NCBI RefSeq assembly: GCF_031143425.1
Contig: NC_090444.1
Location: forward strand, 54,679,533 to 54,743,532
Length of the DNA stretch: 64,000 bases
DNA from: Pleurodeles waltl
Lineage: Eukaryota > Chordata > Amphibia > Caudata > Salamandridae
Reading direction: 5' to 3'
Shown here: positions 54,382 through 64,000 of the stretch, one piece after another
Layout: the number at the start of each line of letters is the position of its first letter
Position numbering within the stretch: position 1 is the stretch's first letter
The notes under the pieces: generated by a model
What the model was told of the DNA's origin: nothing
The model's database searches: none
Seen by the model: the letters and a program-made list of their open reading frames with translations, nothing else
Position numbers and translations under genes: made by a program

Positions 54382-57120
54382 TGTTAGAAATTGTTTTTTT
54401 TTGGTGGCAGTCAGGTTACCCCCTGTCCAAGAAATGACCCTCACTCTAGTCAGGGTAAAAAAGAATCACCCACAGTTAACCCCTGGTCACCCCCTTGGTA
54501 GCTTGCACGAGCAGGCAGGCTTAACTTCAGAAGCAATGTGTAAAGTATTTGTACCAACACACAGAAATACAATGAAAACACTACAAAATAATACATACAG
54601 GTTTAGAAAAATAGTTAATATTTATCTGAACAAAACAAGACCAAATAGGATAAAATCCACAACATACAGTTAAAAAATATGAATTTAACACTTAAAAGTA
54701 TGAAAACAGTGACTTGAGGCACAAATACTGCAAGTTGGTATTATGCGATGTCGTGATGGAGTTGTTTCCTACAATGCAACGCCAATGGCGTCGTTTACGG
54801 AGTCACTCGTCCTCCAAGTACAGTACCTTAAGACACAAGTAGAAAACAGGCTGATGCACGGAGTCGGGGAGAGCGGCGTCACTGGGTCCGATGCTGTATC
54901 AGTTATGGTGCCACGGGACAGAAGAACAGAGGCGTCACGCAGCGGGGTCGGGCCCTCACTACAGCGCAGTTTAGGTGAAGCGGTATCAGATGCCAAGTCG
55001 TTCCCTTCGTTCTGACAGATGCAAAGTCCGGCGGAGTCACAATGCTGCGGGGCAACCTCACCGGGTTGTGATGATGTCACAGGGCTTCAGGCGCTGCAAT
55101 GGCATCGGGCCGTCATGGATGTTGGACTTACGACACGCCAATGTCAGCTAAGTCGGGAGGGATCAGCAGCTGCAGCGATGTGAGGCCTACAGTGTTGTCG
55201 GACTTCTACAAGGTCAATAGCCTTGGGGCAGGTGGCGTTGTAGTTCCGGGGTAGTGGCGTCAGTTTACTGGGTCAGCAGCATCGCACTCAGTGAGGTCCA
55301 CGGCCTCGGGCAAGCAGCGTCATGGTTCCAGGCAACATCATCCTTTGCGAAGTTGGACAGCATCGTCCAATGTCGTTAGACTGGTTTTTGTCCAGGAATT
55401 CACTTCCAGGGGTCCAGGAACTGGAATGGTACCCTCTTGCAAGCTAGAGTCCACAGCAAGTAGACTCAGGTCTGGCTGGTGAAGCCTTTGCTGTCCCTGA
55501 GGCTTCAAAACAGGAGGAAAGCTCTAATCCAAGCCTTTAGAGTTACTTCTCAAGCAGGAATATACCACAAGGTCCAGTCTCCGTCCCCTTGCACAGGTAG
55601 AAGCAGCAACTGCAGGATAGCCCAAAACAGCAAAGTCACAGGCCTTCTCCTCAGCTCTTCAGCTCTTCTCCAGGCAGAGGTTCCTCTTGAACCCTTGAAG
55701 TAATCTAATTTTCAGGGGTTTTGGGTCCACTACTTATACTCCTTTCTGCCTTTGTAGTAGGTAAACTTCAAAGAAAAGTCTCTCTAGTCTAAAAGCTCCT
55801 GCCTTGCCCAGGTTAGGCCCCAGACACACACTAGGGGGTTGGAGACTCCATAGTGTGAGGGCCGGCACAGCCCTTTCAGGTGTAAGTGACCACTCCTCCT
55901 CTCCCCTGAGCACAGATGGCCCATCAGGATATGCAGGCTACACCCCAGCTCCCTTTGTGTCACTGTCTACAGAGAAGCGCCAGCAGCCCAACTGTCAAAC
56001 TGACCCAGACAGGGAATCCACAAACAAGCAGAGTCACAGAACGGTTTAACCCCTTCGCTGCCAGGCCTTTTCCCCCTCCTGTGCCGACACTTTTTTTGGC
56101 TATTTTGGGCAGTTTGCGCTTAGGCACTCATAACATTTTGTTCACATAAGCTACCCACGCCAAATTTGCGTCCTTTTTTTCCAACATTTTAGGGATTCTA
56201 GTGGTACCCAGATTTTGTGGGTTCCTCAGAAGGAGGCCAAGAATTTTGCCAAAATACAGTGACATTTTTTTTTTCAAAAAAATGGGAAAAAGGGGCTGCA
56301 GAAGAAGGCTTGTGTTTTTTTCCCTGAAAATGGCATCAACAAAGGGTTTGCGGTGCCAAAATCACCATCTTACCAGCATTCAGCAACAGGCAGACTTGAA
56401 TCAGAAAACCTAATTTTTCAACACAATTTTGCCATTTTACTGGGACATGCCCCATTTTTATGATTTTTTGTGCTTTCAGCCTCCTTCCAGTCAGTGACAG
56501 AAATGGGCATGAAACCAATGCTGGATCCCAGAAACCGAAACATTTCTGAAAAGTAGACAAAATTCTGAATTTAGCAAGGGGTAATTTGTGTAGATTCTAC
56601 AAGGTTTTCCTACAGAAAATACCAACGGAAAAAAAAAATATATTGAAATTATGGTGAAAAAATCTGCTATTTTTCTCTACGTTTTACTCTGTAACTTTTA
56701 CCTGCAATGTCAGATTTTTTAAATCAATATACCGTTACGTCTGCTGGACTCTTATGGTTGCGGGGATATATAGGGCTTGTAGGTTTATCAAGCACTCTAG
56801 GTACCCAGATCCAATAAATGACCTGCACCCTGCCTTGGGTTTTCATTCTATACTGGGTATGCAGCAATTCATTTGCTGAAATTTAAAAGGTAAAAAATAG
56901 CTATCAAGAAAACCTTTGTATTTCCAAAATGGGCACAAGATAAGGTGTTGAGGAGCAGTGGTTATTTGCACATCTCTGAATTCTTGGGTGCCCATACTAG
57001 CATGTGAATTACAGGGCATTTCTCAAATAGAAGTCTCTTTTTACGCACTCTCTTATATTTGGAAGGAAATAATTTAGAGAAAGACGAGGGGCAATAACAC
57101 TTGTTTTGCTATTCTATGTT

Positions 57121-58050
57121 CCCCCAAGTCTCCCGATAAAAATGATACCTCACTTGTGTGGGTAGGCCAAGCGTCCGCAACAGGAAATGCCCCAAAACAC
57201 AACATGGAAACATCCCATTTTTTCACAGAAAACAGAGGTGTTTTTTGCAAAGTGCCTACCTGTAGATTTTGGCCTCTAGCTCAGCCGGCACCTAGGGAAA
57301 CCTACCAAACCTGTGCATTTAAAAAAACTAGATACCTAGGGGAATCCAAGATGGGGTGACTTGTGGGGCTCTGACCAGGTTATGTTACCCAGAATCCTTT
57401 GCAAACCTCAAAATTTGGCTAAAAAAACACATTTTCCTCACATTTCGGTGACAGAAAGTTCTGGAATCTGAGAGGAGCCACAAATTTCCTTCTACCCAGC
57501 GTTCCCCCAAGTCTTCCGATAAGAATGGTACCTCACTTGTGTGGTAGGCCTAGCGCACACGAAAGGAAATGGCCCAAAACACAACGTGGACACATCCCAT
57601 TTTTTTACAGAAAACAGAGGTGCTTTTTGCAAAGTGCCTATCTGTAGATCTTGGCCACTTGCTCAGTCGGCACCTAGGGAAACCTACCAAACCAGCACAT
57701 TTTTGAAAACTAGAGACCTAGGGGAATCCAATATGGGGTGACTTGTGGGGCTCTGACCAGGTTCTGTTACCCAGAATACTTTGCAAACCTCTAAATTTGG
57801 CTAAAAAAACACATTTTCCTCACATTTCGGTGACAGAAAGTTCTGGAATCTGAGAGGAGCCACAAATTTCCTTCCACCCAGCGTTCCCTCAAGTCTCCCG
57901 ATAAAAATGGTACCTCACTTGTGTGGGTAGGCCTAGCGCCCACGAAAGGAAATGCCGCAAAACACAACGTGAACACATCTCTTTTTTTCACAGAAAACAG
58001 AGGTGTTTTTTGCAAAGTGCCTACCTGTGGATTTTGGCCTCTAGCTAAGT
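57121..58050. repeat. Three tandem copies of a ~382-bp unit
   Basis: Unit starts at 57121, 57504 and 57886 (each with CAAGTCT(C/T)CCGATAA), the third being shorter. Each holds 'CACAGAAAACAGAGGTG' and, in the first two, 'CACCTAGGGAAACCTACCA'. A short frame repeats with the unit but is not a convincing gene. Confidence 0.9.
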
Positions 58051-58054
58051 CGGC

Positions 58055-59310
58055 CCCAGAGGGGCAGAAATGGCCTAAAAAAAATCCCCCCCTCCCCCGG
58101 GGAGCGACCCTTGCCTACGGGGTCGCTCCCCTTGTGTGACGGCGCAAAAAAAAAGATCCCCAGTGGCTAGTGGGAGTTTCTGCCCCCCTTGGGTGTAGAT
58201 TCACCTAAAATCATCTGATTTGCCCCCAAGGGGGGCAGAAATGGTATAATTACAATTTGCCCCTCCAGGGGAGCGACCCTTGCCTAAGGGGTTGCTCCCC
58301 ATCTCTAAAACAACAAACAAACAAAAAAAACACACATTTTTTTTTAGCCCTGAAGCCTAGAGGTTTCTGCCACCCGGGGGCAGATCGCCTAATAACAATA
58401 GGCCGATCTGGCAGAAATGGCCTAAAATAAATTTGCTCCCCACCCCCCCGGAGAGCGACCCTTGCCTACGGGGTCGCTCCCCTTGCCTGACGGCACAAAA
58501 AAAAAGATCCCTGGTGCCTAGTGTTTTCGGCCGATCTGCCCCCAAAGCGGGCAGAAATGGCCTAAATACAATTTGCCCCTCCAGGGGAACGACCCTTGCC
58601 TAAGGGGTCGCTCACATCTGTAAAAGAACAGCAACAAAAAAAATCCCTGGTGCCTAGTGGTGACCTTGGGGGCAGATCAGCCTAATTAAAATAGGCTGAT
58701 CTGCCCCCCTGGGGAGCAGAAATGGCCTAAAATAAATTTTCCCCCCAGGGGAACAACCCTTGCCTAAGGGTCACTCCCCACACCTAAAACAAAAAAATAA
58801 ACAAAAACAAAACAAAATAATAGGCCGATCGGCCCCCGGGGGGCAGAAAAGGCCTTAAAAAAATGCCCCCCCAGGGAGCGACCCTGGCCCAAGGGCTCGC
58901 TCCCTTATGCCACTTTCCATTTTGAAAAATACATTCCTGGTGTCTAGTGGGTGTTTTGACAACCGGATTGCTTTCAATCCGGCTGCCAAAACGCAGAGAG
59001 AGACTTCAAAGGGAAGTACATTTCCTTCCCTTTGAAGCCTCTCTGCCTCCTCCACGTGATCGGAAGAGAAATGCTTTGCATTTCTCTTCCGATCATCGCG
59101 TGTGACAATCAGCGCACACTCGCGCGCTGACGTCACAGGGGGGGTGGGAGGGTCGGAAGCGGAAGGGCTTCCCCTTCCATCCCTGACTTGGGGGGGTGGG
59201 GGGAACCCCACAGAAGGAGCGCTAGCGCTCCCTCTGGGCTGTTGGCCTAGGACGTAATGGTTAGGTCCTGGGCACAGCAGCACTGTGCCGCAGGACGTAA
59301 CCATTACGTC
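58055..59310. repeat. Run of GC-rich hairpin units
   Basis: Six diverged copies of GGGGAGCGACCC...GGGTCGCTCCCC hairpins near 58099, 58266, 58450, 58586, 58748 and 58873, separated by A-rich spacers. Then come a near-perfect hairpin around 58998-59043 (CTTCAAAGGGAAG / CTTCCCTTTGAAG), a perfect 17-bp hairpin 59058-59074/59078-59094, and 59251-59270/59291-59310 (19 of 20 bp). Confidence 0.85.
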
Positions 59311-60072
59311 CGCGGCACAGAAGGGGTTAAACAAGAAAATGCCTACTTTCTAAAAGTGGCATTTTCAAACACACAATCTAAAAACCAACTTTACAAAAAT
59401 ATGTATTTTTAAATTGTGAGTTCAGAGACCCCAAACTCCACATTTCTATCTGCTCCTAAAGGGAATTTGAGCTTTAATAACATTTAAAGCTAGCCCCTAT
59501 GTTAACCTATGAGAGAGATAGGCCTAGCAACAGTGAAAACCAAATTTGGCAGTATTTCACTGTCAGGACATGTAAAACACATAAGTACATTCCCACCTTT
59601 AACATGCACTGCACCCTGCCCATGGGGCTACCTAGAGCCTACCTTAGGGGTGCCTTGCATGTATAAATAGGGATGGTTTAGGCTTGGCAAGTGGGTACAC
59701 TTGCCAAGTCGAATTGGCAGTTGAAAACTGCAAACAAAGACCCTGCACTGCAGGTCTGAGCCATGTTTACAGGGCTACTAATGTGGGTGGCACAACCAGT
59801 GCTACATGCCCACTAGTAGCACTTGATTTACAGCCCCTGGACACCTCTAGTGCACTGCACTAGGGACTTACTAGTAAATCAAATATGCCAATCATGGAAA
59901 GCCAATTACACATACATTTCACATAGGAGCACTTGCACTTTAGCACTGGATAGCAGTGGTAAAGTGCCCAGAGTATCAAAGACAGCAAAAACAGAGTCCA
60001 GCACACATCAACAACTTGGAGAACAGAGACAAAAAGTTAGGGGGGACCACACCAAGGATGCCAAGTCTAACA

Positions 60073-61009
60073 ATGTGCAACATGGAGTTGGCCACAGGGC
60101 CCAGCCTGATGTGCACCTCATGGCCAGCCCCTCATTGTTAAACAACCCTACCTGAATGCTCAACCTCCAACAGACTCTAAAACCACACTTTACTTTTTTT
60201 AACGTTTTTTTGTTAGTACTGTTGCACTCCCATTGTAGCTCAGAGTCGTCTGGGCTGTCTGCTGCAGGAGTCCCACATGACCACAAGGGGTTCTTTTGGA
60301 CTTCTGCAGGAGCTTTTGACTGCTCCTTCAAAGCTCTTCAGTGCATCAGAACTATTGAGTCCATAGTACCAAGTAGGCTAATGAGGAAAAAAGCCTTCAC
60401 AGATTTCTATGTTGTGGTCCCACCAGACTCCTATGGGACCAACCGTACTGTTATCGTTATATTTTGAACTTTCATGTCTCAAAAACATCTGAGCACATTT
60501 TCTCAAAATCATGAAAATATCATTCTTTCTGGGTTAAGATATTTATATAGTTGCCACTAGGTAGTTATAGTTAGGACCATGTTTCCATAGAACTAGAGCT
60601 ATTTAAGGAAACAAAAAACTATGGATATCTAGGGATGCAGCTCCTCCACAAATCTACTGCAGGTAAATCCACAGATCTACCCACCACAGGAAGAATCTGA
60701 TTGGCTGGCCACAATCTGGCAGGGAGATTGTGGCCACCATTTGCCTTTATTGGGAAATGGTCCCCGGGGCAGAAATGAGGGGGACAATATACAAGATGGG
60801 GTCAGGAAAGAGGTCCCTGACCCCAGGGAGATCATATAAAGGTGCCTTAGATATACATAACTTAAAAAAAATGCATAAATAATATTTTTTATGTTTTCTG
60901 AGATCTGATGATCCTCAGCAGGGCTCAGATTGGATCTCGGTGTAAATCCACTGGTGTATCTGCAGATCTTGTAAAACTTCAAAAAATATGTACAAATGCT
61001 TGTACACAC
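60073..61009. other. Non-coding stretch
   Basis: No gene recognised. A small inverted pair GGCCACAATCT / AGATTGTGGCC lies near 60704-60737. Confidence 0.45.
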
Positions 61010-61265
61010 TTTTGGCATCCCTCTACACACTCTCACACTCAGTCACAGACACTGTCACACCCAGTCTCTCAGCCAGACACTCACTCTCACATGCACCCTC
61101 ACAGCCAGACACACTATTTCATACCCAGTCTCACATCCAGACATACCGCTTTCACATCCAGTCTGACATTCTAATACACCCTCTCACAACCAGACACTAT
61201 CACAACTGCTCTCATAACAATACAGACACTCTCACACCCACTCTCACATCCAGATAGGCAATCTC
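61010..61265. repeat. CTCACAC-rich tandem repeat
   Basis: Same type as 111-352: 'ACACTCTCACACTCAGTCACAGACACTGTCACACCC'-like units, 'CCAGATAGGCAATCTC' at the end. It ends where the last LTR begins. Confidence 0.85.
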
Positions 61266-64000
61266 AGTAGGAAAGTACCCTCTTTCTTGGCATTGTTACC
61301 CTCTTTTCTGCCTGATGCCAGCGTGTTTAATTGTGTTCACTGGGATCCTGCTAACCAGGACCCCAGTGATTATGCTCTCACGCCCAAAACTCTGTATTTC
61401 ATCCCACAATTGGCATACTGGCCTTCCATGTAAGCCCCTAGTTCATGGTACCTAGGTACCCAGGGCATTGAAGTTGCAGGGGATCCCTATAGGCTGCAGA
61501 AATTATTCTGTCACCTATAGGGAGCCCATTCAAAGGGTTCTGCAGGCCTGCCATTGCAGTCTGCGTGTACCGGGTGCATGCACCCATTTTCACTATAGAT
61601 CAATGCACCAGGTCACTTTAAGTCACCCCTATGGTAGGCCCTCTCAGCCCAGGGAACAGGATGCATGTACCTGTGTTTGAGGGCACCCCTGCACTAGCAG
61701 AGTTGCCCTCACAAACTTCAGACCCACCTTCCTGTACTTTGTGAGTGCAGGAACGCCATTTTACGTGTGTACTGGACATAGGTCACTACCTATGTCCAGC
61801 TACATAATGGTAACTCTGGATCTAGGCATGTTTTGTATCAAACATGTTGGAATCATCCCCCAATATTTTTGTAAGTATTGGTTGCATGATTCCATGAACT
61901 CTGGGGGCTTCGTAGAGGACCCCCAGCATTGCTTCCACATCCTTCTGAGGTTTTCCAGGCAGCCTCAGCTGCTGCCGCCCCTCAGACAGGTTTCTGCCCT
62001 CCTGTTGCTTGACCAGATCAAGGCCAGGAAGGCAGAGCAAAGGATTTCCTTTGGGAGATGGGTGTTACACCCTGTCCCTTAGGAAATAGGTGCTAAATGG
62101 CTTGAGAGGGGTAGCTTCCCCAAGCCAGTGGTATGCTTTGAAGGGCCCATTTGGTGCCCTTCATGAATAAACCAGCCTACATCAGTTCAGGGACCTCCAG
62201 TCCCTGCTCAGGCACAAAACAGGACAATGGAAAGGGGAGTGACCACTACCCTGTCCAACACCACCCCAGGGGTGGTACCCAGAGCTCCTCCAAAGGGTCC
62301 CTGGGTTTTGCCATCTTGAATCCAAGGTTGACAGGGAACTCTGGAAGCATGTGAGTGGCCAGGCCAGGCAGGTGACATCAGAGCCCCCTCCTGATAGGTA
62401 GTCCCCCAGCTAGGTGACCAATCCCCTTTCAGGTCTCTCTTTTGGGTGATTCCTTAGATTCGGCTTGCAAGATTCCAGCAAGATCCCTCTGCATCACTTA
62501 CTTCTACCTCTGACCAACGAAACTGCTCCTGAACTCTCTGGGACCCGACAAGCTGCAACAAAGACAAAGACTTTGCCTGCAACATTGTTTCTCTGGCCCC
62601 TTCCAGCTTTTGCAACATTTCCCCGGTTGTGCATCCTCTGCGGATAGCCCGTCTTCAGTCTGCACAGGAAAGAAGAAGGAATCTCCCTTGAAGTGAAGGA
62701 GTCCCTCCCCTGCATCTGCAGGCACCAACAGCAACAACAACTGGCTGCTTGAATCCCCTCTCTTGCTGAGCTTCGTGGATCCTGCAACAAAGGAAGTGGT
62801 CAGAAGTGGGTCAGACAGTCCTCTCTACCAGCTGTCCAACTTGGGTGGAGGTAAGCCCTTGCCTTCCCATGAAGTACAGTACCCCTGTGCACTGCATCCT
62901 TTGCAGCTGCCAAGGATTGTTGACACTTCTTCCAAGGGGTCTTCACTCTTCCTGTAGCTCTAGCTACTAGCACTCCTTCCTGTGATGCACAGCAACCTGA
63001 GTGGCTCTCCTGCATCGTGGGACTTCTTTTTGCAGTGCTGCATGGGCTCCATTTGCACCTTCTGTGTTCCCATCCTGTGGGACGTCTGTGCATGTTGCCT
63101 GTGCTTCTCTGGGCTCTCTGCGAAGCTGAAGCCCCCTCTGACTCCACCTCCTAGGTTTAGTCCTCCTGGACCTTGCTGGTCCGCGGCAGCTCCACTTTCC
63201 ACCAACCGCGAGTCTTGCCTGTGCCAAGCTGACTGCAATCTTCCTTCCGGACTGGGACATCACCTGCATCCTCCAAGAACTCAACTCTAACTCCAACTCC
63301 AGGGCTGCAGTCCTGACTTTTCTTCCTCACCGTCGACCAACTCCTGCTAACTTCAGCTTGGTGGGTAGGGGCTCCTGCCCCCACTGGACTCTGCTGTGTC
63401 TTCTGGGCTCAGTCTCCTCTTTCCACAGGTCTTCCTCCTCAGGAATCCACATTTGGTTTCTTGCAGTCGTCTCTGGGTTTTCAAATTCTCTTCTTTTCTT
63501 CTAAGTTGGTGTTCTGGGGAAATTCTAGTAATTTGCTGGGGGGTGTTGTGGTACTTACCTTTGTGTGTTCCTGGTACCCCTAGCAACCCTCTACACACTC
63601 CATTTACCTGGGTGGGGGTGACACTCTTGCATTCCATCTTTTTAGAGTATGGTTTGTGCTCCCCTGAGGTCCCCTATTCTCTATTGTGTTTTATACTATT
63701 TTGACTGTTTTCTAAATATTCTTATGCCTATTTCTGATAACTAGTGTATATAACTTGTGTATTACTTCACCCCAAGGGAGTATTGCCTCTATAGTAATTT
63801 TGGTGTTGTGTTACCATAATAAAGTACCTTTATTTTTGTAACACTGAGTGTATTCTTTCATGTGTGTAAGTAATGTGTGACTACAGTGGTATTGCATGAA
63901 CTTTACATGTCTCCTAGATAAGCCTTGACTGATCACCCACAACTACCTCTAGCAAACCTGGCTTCTAGACACTGCCTACATTTCACTAATACGGGATACC
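61266..64000 (+). mobile_element. LTR running off the window end, related to the Gmr1-like LTR
   Basis: Starts (A)GTAGGAAAGTACCC where the full-length LTR at 43587 starts TGTAGGAAAGTACC. It is colinear with that LTR but clearly diverged (for example 'GGTACCCAGGGCATTG' against 'GGTACCCAGGGTATTG', 'CCTCAGACAGGTTTCTGCCCTCCTG' region). It keeps the AATAAA hairpin near 63818-63836. Only about the last 60 bases are missing. Confidence 0.85.

Larger units (their letters stand above)
56050..59326. mobile_element. TTAA-flanked element (piggyBac-like, non-autonomous)
   Basis: 3277 bp between TTAA at 56046-56049 and 59327-59330. Ends CCCCTTCGCTGCC and GGCACAGAAGGGG are inverted repeats with two mismatches. 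Copy A of the host LTR reads GATTCAAGCAAGAAAATGCC at the equivalent place (about 7770), an empty site. TTAA duplication and CCC-type ends fit piggyBac. No transposase frame is found. The interior has three copies of a 382-bp unit and a run of GC-rich hairpins. Confidence 0.85.
54382..60072. mobile_element. Solo LTR, TGTTAGA family, copy B, with internal insertion
   Basis: Begins TGTTAGA and ends TCTAACA, flanked by the exact 5-bp repeat ATGTG (54377-54381 and 60073-60077). Without the insertion at 56050-59326 it is about 2.4 kb. It is colinear with copy A (6269-8115) over the first part. No internal retrotransposon genes are present, so it is a solo LTR. Confidence 0.9.

Noticed and set aside
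57156..58139. Repeated 66-72-codon frame within the 382-bp units, possible small protein repeat
   Set aside because: It recurs because the DNA unit recurs. Stops and frame ends differ among units, and there is no recognisable fold.
62800..63637. Frames of 90-115 codons in the last LTR
   Set aside because: LTR sequence; the related LTRs at 34717 and 43587 do not preserve these frames.

Overview
This window looks like a stretch of a very large vertebrate genome, most probably a salamander close to the Iberian ribbed newt (Pleurodeles). I infer this from recognising its repeat families: long Ty3/gypsy-type LTRs of 2.6-3 kb, many short Harbinger-like elements with 3-bp TTA/TAA target duplications, a gamma/epsilon-like endogenous retrovirus (ERV) and CR1/L2-type LINE pieces. 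No database search was possible. There are no bacterial-type genes, no recognisable tRNA or rRNA gene and no CRISPR array. Well over half of the window is mobile DNA.

Host genes: the only host coding sequence I can support is a set of whey acidic protein (WAP, four-disulfide core) exons on the + strand. All are bounded by phase-1 introns. One is intact at both splice sites (26339-26485). One has an open frame but a dead splice donor (817-960). One has a stop and a frameshift (30592-30734). One has been cut in two by an 11.9-kb retrotransposon (34694-34716 and 46575-46650). A fifth, heavily decayed candidate lies near 4348. The introns around three copies (420-1450, 30205-31220, 34560-34716 plus 46651-47990) are homologous, so the locus grew by segmental duplication of exon plus intron. 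Later insertions then separated the copies.

Layout: 1-110 LTR end; 111-352 CTCACAC-rich tandem repeat; 420-5330 duplicated locus segment with a WAP exon, two abutting MITEs and an old env remnant; 5400-6240 LINE; 6269-8115 truncated LTR; 8380-9420 purine-rich tract; 9711-10345 LINE; 10712-24913 complete but disabled ERV on the minus strand, inserted into the hairpin of a MITE; 25283-26130 minisatellite; 26339-26485 intact WAP exon; 27571-29495 MITEs and a perfect 36-bp inverted repeat; 30018-33900 second duplicated segment; 34717-46574 Gmr1-type LTR retrotransposon (integrase before reverse transcriptase); 46575-47990 rest of the third WAP segment with an 890-bp MITE; 49140-50070 LINE; 50675-53316 solo LTR; 54382-60072 solo LTR carrying a 3.3-kb TTAA-flanked element; 61010-61265 CTCACAC-rich repeat; 61266-64000 LTR running off the end.

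Most notable: (1) a 601-bp element that is almost entirely a chain of ten consecutive hairpins, an architecture that recurs in two other unrelated elements here; (2) the WAP exon series and its different modes of decay; (3) ERV oddities, namely one continuous gag-pol frame, a primer site matching initiator tRNA-Met, and a long charged reading frame after integrase; (4) signs that the LTRs at the two window ends are the same insertion seen in two copies of a segmental duplication about 64 kb long.
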